Assembly: GCA_015478945.1 (NCBI GenBank)
Contig: JABUQX010061787.1
Location: forward strand, 12,501-23,860
Reading direction: 5' to 3'
DNA: 11,360 nt
From: Trachelipus rathkii
Lineage: Eukaryota > Arthropoda > Malacostraca > Isopoda > Trachelipodidae
Positions 9,066 through 11,360 of this stretch are shown here, piece by piece. Each line of letters begins with the position of its first letter. The first letter of the stretch is position 1. Below the pieces are notes generated by a model. It was not told the DNA's origin. It saw only the letters and a list, made by a program, of their open reading frames with translations, and made no database searches. The translations under genes were made by a program, and so were the position numbers.

Positions 9066-9600
9066 TTTTTTTACTTTGTATTTATGTTACATCATAAGAA
9101 AGGTGTATACCAAATTTCAACGTTCTATGTCAATATCCAAAGTTTTGAGGCATAGCCCCAACACCATGAGGGCGTAGTGTCACTTTACCTCTTCTGTATC
9201 GATGTTACATCCTAAGAAAGGCGTATACCAAGTTTCATCGTTCAGTGTCAATATCTAAAGTTTTGTGGCACAGCCCCAACGCCATGAGAATGTAGTGGTA
9301 ATTTACTTCTGCTGCACCAAAGATACAACCTAAGAAGGGCGTATACTGAGTTTCATCGTTCTATGTTAATATTCTAGGTTTGGAGGGTTAGCATCCTCTC
9401 ATGGGGGATGCACGGTCATGTAACCTCGTCTACAACGAAGATACCTTATATGAAGAACGTGTATACCGAGTTTCAGCCTTCTACGTTAATATTTAATGTT
9501 TGGGGGTTAGCATCCCCCCATGGGGGCTGCACGGTCATGTAACCTCGTCAGTAGCGAGGTTAGCGTATCCCTAAACGGGGTACCAAGTTTGAGAGAGATA
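9066..9600. repeat. 118-120-bp tandem repeat, about 4.5 diverged copies
   Basis: The landmark GTATAC/GTACC followed by 'aagtttca'-like sequence recurs at 9105, 9223, 9341, 9461 and 9580, with spacings of 118, 118, 120 and 119. Units three and four share a distinct segment (gggttagcatcc, cacggtcatgtaacctcgtc) that units one and two replace with 'catagccccaac'-type sequence, so there are two subfamilies. The period is not a multiple of three and no frame persists, so it is non-coding. It does not match the palindrome's repeats. Confidence 0.88.
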
Positions 9601-9670
9601 CCATGTAGCAAACTCTAGCCTGGGCGTGGTGCGGGACGGTGTGGTGTGGTACGGCGCTGGCCATATACGG

Positions 9671-9750
<80 letters not shown>

Positions 9751-9786
9751 TATATATAATATATTATATATATAATATATATACAT
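9601..9786. repeat. GC-rich segment followed by TA array
   Basis: Positions 9601-9673 are a GT/GC-rich unique segment of unknown origin. Positions 9675-9783 are an almost pure TA array with a few 'ttata' breaks. An open frame through it is only a read-through of the microsatellite. Confidence 0.85.
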
Positions 9787-9887
9787 AAGAGACGGACACG
9801 GAGCTGGAGTCGGAGTCAGAGCCGGAGCCCGGAGCCCGGAAGCCGGAGTCGGAGCTGGAGTCGGATCGGGGCTGGCCTTGCGGGGTC
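9787..9887 (+). repeat. Purine-rich GGAGYC/GGAGCY minisatellite
   Basis: About 100 bp of irregular hexamer repeats built on GGAGTC, GGAGCC and GGAGCT, strongly purine-biased on the plus strand and set between two TA arrays. The open frame through it reflects the repeat, not a gene. Confidence 0.8.
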
Positions 9888-10095
9888 ATATATATATATA
9901 TATAATATTATATATATATAATATATATATATATATATAATATTATATATATAATATATATATTATATATATATATTTATATATATATATAATTTTAATT
10001 TTTTTATTTATTTATTTATTACTTATTTTTATTTATTATTTATTTATTATCTATTTATTTATTTAATTTATTTTTATTTAAATAAATAAAAAAAA
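9888..10095. repeat. TA array, then (TTTA)n and an A-run
   Basis: TA dinucleotides to about 9990, then TTTA/TTAT tetranucleotide repeats to about 10080, ending in an A-run. No gene is visible. Confidence 0.92.
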
Positions 10096-10231
10096 AAAAA
10101 TAACACGAATAAGATAACAAACACGCGTTATCAGTAAACATGACGCCGTTATCAGGAATCAAACGAGCCAGCTGATAAGGACGCTCAGAACAACGGGACC
10201 GTGTGGGGGCCTCTCAACCTGTGGATGTACT

Positions 10232-10267
<36 letters not shown>

Positions 10268-10305
10268 CATATATATAAGTATATTAAAATTATATATAAT
10301 ATATA

Positions 10306-10343
<38 letters not shown>

Positions 10344-10439
10344 TTATTATATATAATATATTATATGTATGCTTTGGCTCTGATGACGCTTCGGCTTCTG
10401 CCACTAGGTGGGAGCTGTAATCGTTGACGGGATGAGCAG
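10096..10439. other. Short unique segments around a TA array
   Basis: Positions 10100-10230 are unique and contain GTTATCAG twice (10127 and 10149 regions) plus an inverted CTGATAAG near 10172, possibly traces of a short transposon terminus. Positions 10231-10357 are a TA array. Positions 10358-10439 are unique with no recognised content. The open frame 10203-10427 is mostly microsatellite read-through. Confidence 0.6.
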
Positions 10440-11360
10440 GTTCATTCCTTCTTCGACTTAGATCTTTCTCTCCTCATAATCCCATTGGTTCGATCGTGCT
10501 TGTTCTCTGGCCATTCAGGCTAGAACAGCGCGTATCGGGAGTTGAAAAATTCTCGTTTTTCTATCACTCTCGCTAATTTTTCATTCAGCTAGATCGTTGC
10601 AGGAATACTCTTCGAAGGGAGGGCTTTAATCAAACGAAAGTGCGCTAAATTCCTTGGTTCTCCTTACTGATAAATCTTCCTGGCCTCTTGCCAAAACATC
10701 CTCTAACAACTTCTGTAATCTTGCTTTCCTCCTCTTATTCGATCTGATGGCTCCGTCGCTAACTCTCACCAACTGAAAAGGCCAATCTCATTCGGCTCCT
10801 ATTTTACCATCCTTCAACCTGGACGTCTGGATTCCTTCTCCCTACCTTCTTCTCTCTCAGGTGTCCTATGTCTTTTCCTGTGATTGCATTTGATCGGGTG
10901 CATGGGCTCCTTAGATCTATGAAAGTTAGAAAGGCGGGTGGCCCGGATGGGATTCCTCCCCGAGTTTTGAGGGGAATGCTGCTTAACGTGCTGACCCGCC
11001 CCTTGTTCAACTATATTCTTTATGTCTCAATACTAGCACTTTCCTCAGTGTTGGAAGCACACACATGTCCAACCTATATTCCGAAAAAAGAAAGCCGCTT
11101 TGATCCTTCTAACTATCGCCCTATAGCTCTCACTTGTATTCTATCTAAGATCTTTGAAAGCCTTCTCAACTCTCACTTCTTAGACCATCTGGAATCTCAT
11201 TCTCTTCTTTCCGATCGCCGTATGGCTTTCGACGTTCAAGGTCGTAACTGGCGATTATACTTTCCTATTTAACCGATTTATGGTTCTCCGCTCTTAGGAA
11301 CTACGGGGAGACTTGCGTGGGTGGCGCTTGACATATCCAAAGCATTTTGACCGGGTATGG
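10440..11360 (+). mobile_element. Degraded jockey-type non-LTR retrotransposon (LINE), partial
   Basis: A 5'- and 3'-incomplete copy of an ORF2 linking the endonuclease and reverse-transcriptase domains. From 10440 to 10867 protein resemblance survives only in fragments across frames, such as DKSSWPLAK near 10669. The reverse-transcriptase region follows and runs off the window at motif A. I place it in the jockey-like group by the look of its motifs, from memory. Many indels and stops show that it is dead, or that the assembly is unpolished. It is outside the palindrome. Confidence 0.85.
10868..11360 (+). pseudogene. Reverse transcriptase fragment, frameshifted
   Basis: The open frame 10868-11272 gives 134 residues. 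Residues 22-34 read KAGGPDGIPPRVL, the entry to the reverse-transcriptase fingers. Residues 80-101 carry the SNYRPIALTCILSKIFESLL block. Between them (about 10971-11080) the frame is wrong: the expected FPQCWKHTHVQP segment lies in the +1 frame at about 11041-11076, so two compensating shifts flank a false stretch. After residue 120 the frame is lost again. TDLWFSALRNYG continues in another frame near 11270, and ALDISKAF, motif A, appears in a third near 11320. There a fourth T shifts the catalytic Asp-containing sequence that should follow. In a working element this enzyme copies element RNA into DNA at a nicked target. This fragment cannot. Confidence 0.85.

Noticed and set aside
10201..10225. 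Possible remnant of a tRNA-derived SINE (gggggcctctcaacctgtgg)
   Set aside because: It faintly resembles the start of decapod tRNA-like SINEs, but A and B boxes cannot be found and the match is too short.
9571..10427. Open frames rich in alternating Tyr and Ile
   Set aside because: They are translations of TA dinucleotide arrays and carry no gene signal.

Overview
The window looks like repeat-rich arthropod DNA, most likely from a decapod crustacean. The reasons are very long TA dinucleotide arrays, no bacterial gene layout, intergenic DNA full of minisatellites, and a degraded jockey-type LINE at the right edge whose reverse-transcriptase motifs resemble those I associate with crab and shrimp genomes. 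The taxon is an inference; no gene in the window fixes it.

Bases 1 to about 9026 form one giant imperfect palindrome. The left arm (1-4439) and right arm (4597 to about 9026) are reverse complements around a 157-bp unpaired spacer (4440-4596). The left arm is cut off by the window edge. Reading outward from the spacer, each arm carries: a non-coding leader of about 450 bp; an unrecognised gene A (right 5055-5866, left 3221-3985); a TA-rich array; a short conserved intergenic block; a diverged paralogue, gene B (right about 6422-7171, left about 1467-2232); two roughly 470-bp non-coding direct repeats; and a subterminal tandem array of 117-137-bp units. The array units hold two octamer microrepeats around a G-rich block. 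On both arms the G-rich strand runs 5'-3' outward, as at a telomere.

The two gene A copies are divergently transcribed from the centre, and each B lies downstream of its A. A and B share landmarks at matching spacing, so they belong to one family, which I cannot name. All four copies carry frameshifts or stops, in different places on the two arms. Either the element is decaying or the assembly is unpolished. No transposase, integrase, polymerase or capsid gene is visible, so how the element arose or moves is unknown.

Right of the palindrome come about 4.5 copies of a 118-120-bp satellite (9066-9600), alternating TA arrays and short GC-rich blocks (9600-10440), and the LINE fragment (about 10440-11360), which runs off the window at reverse-transcriptase motif A.
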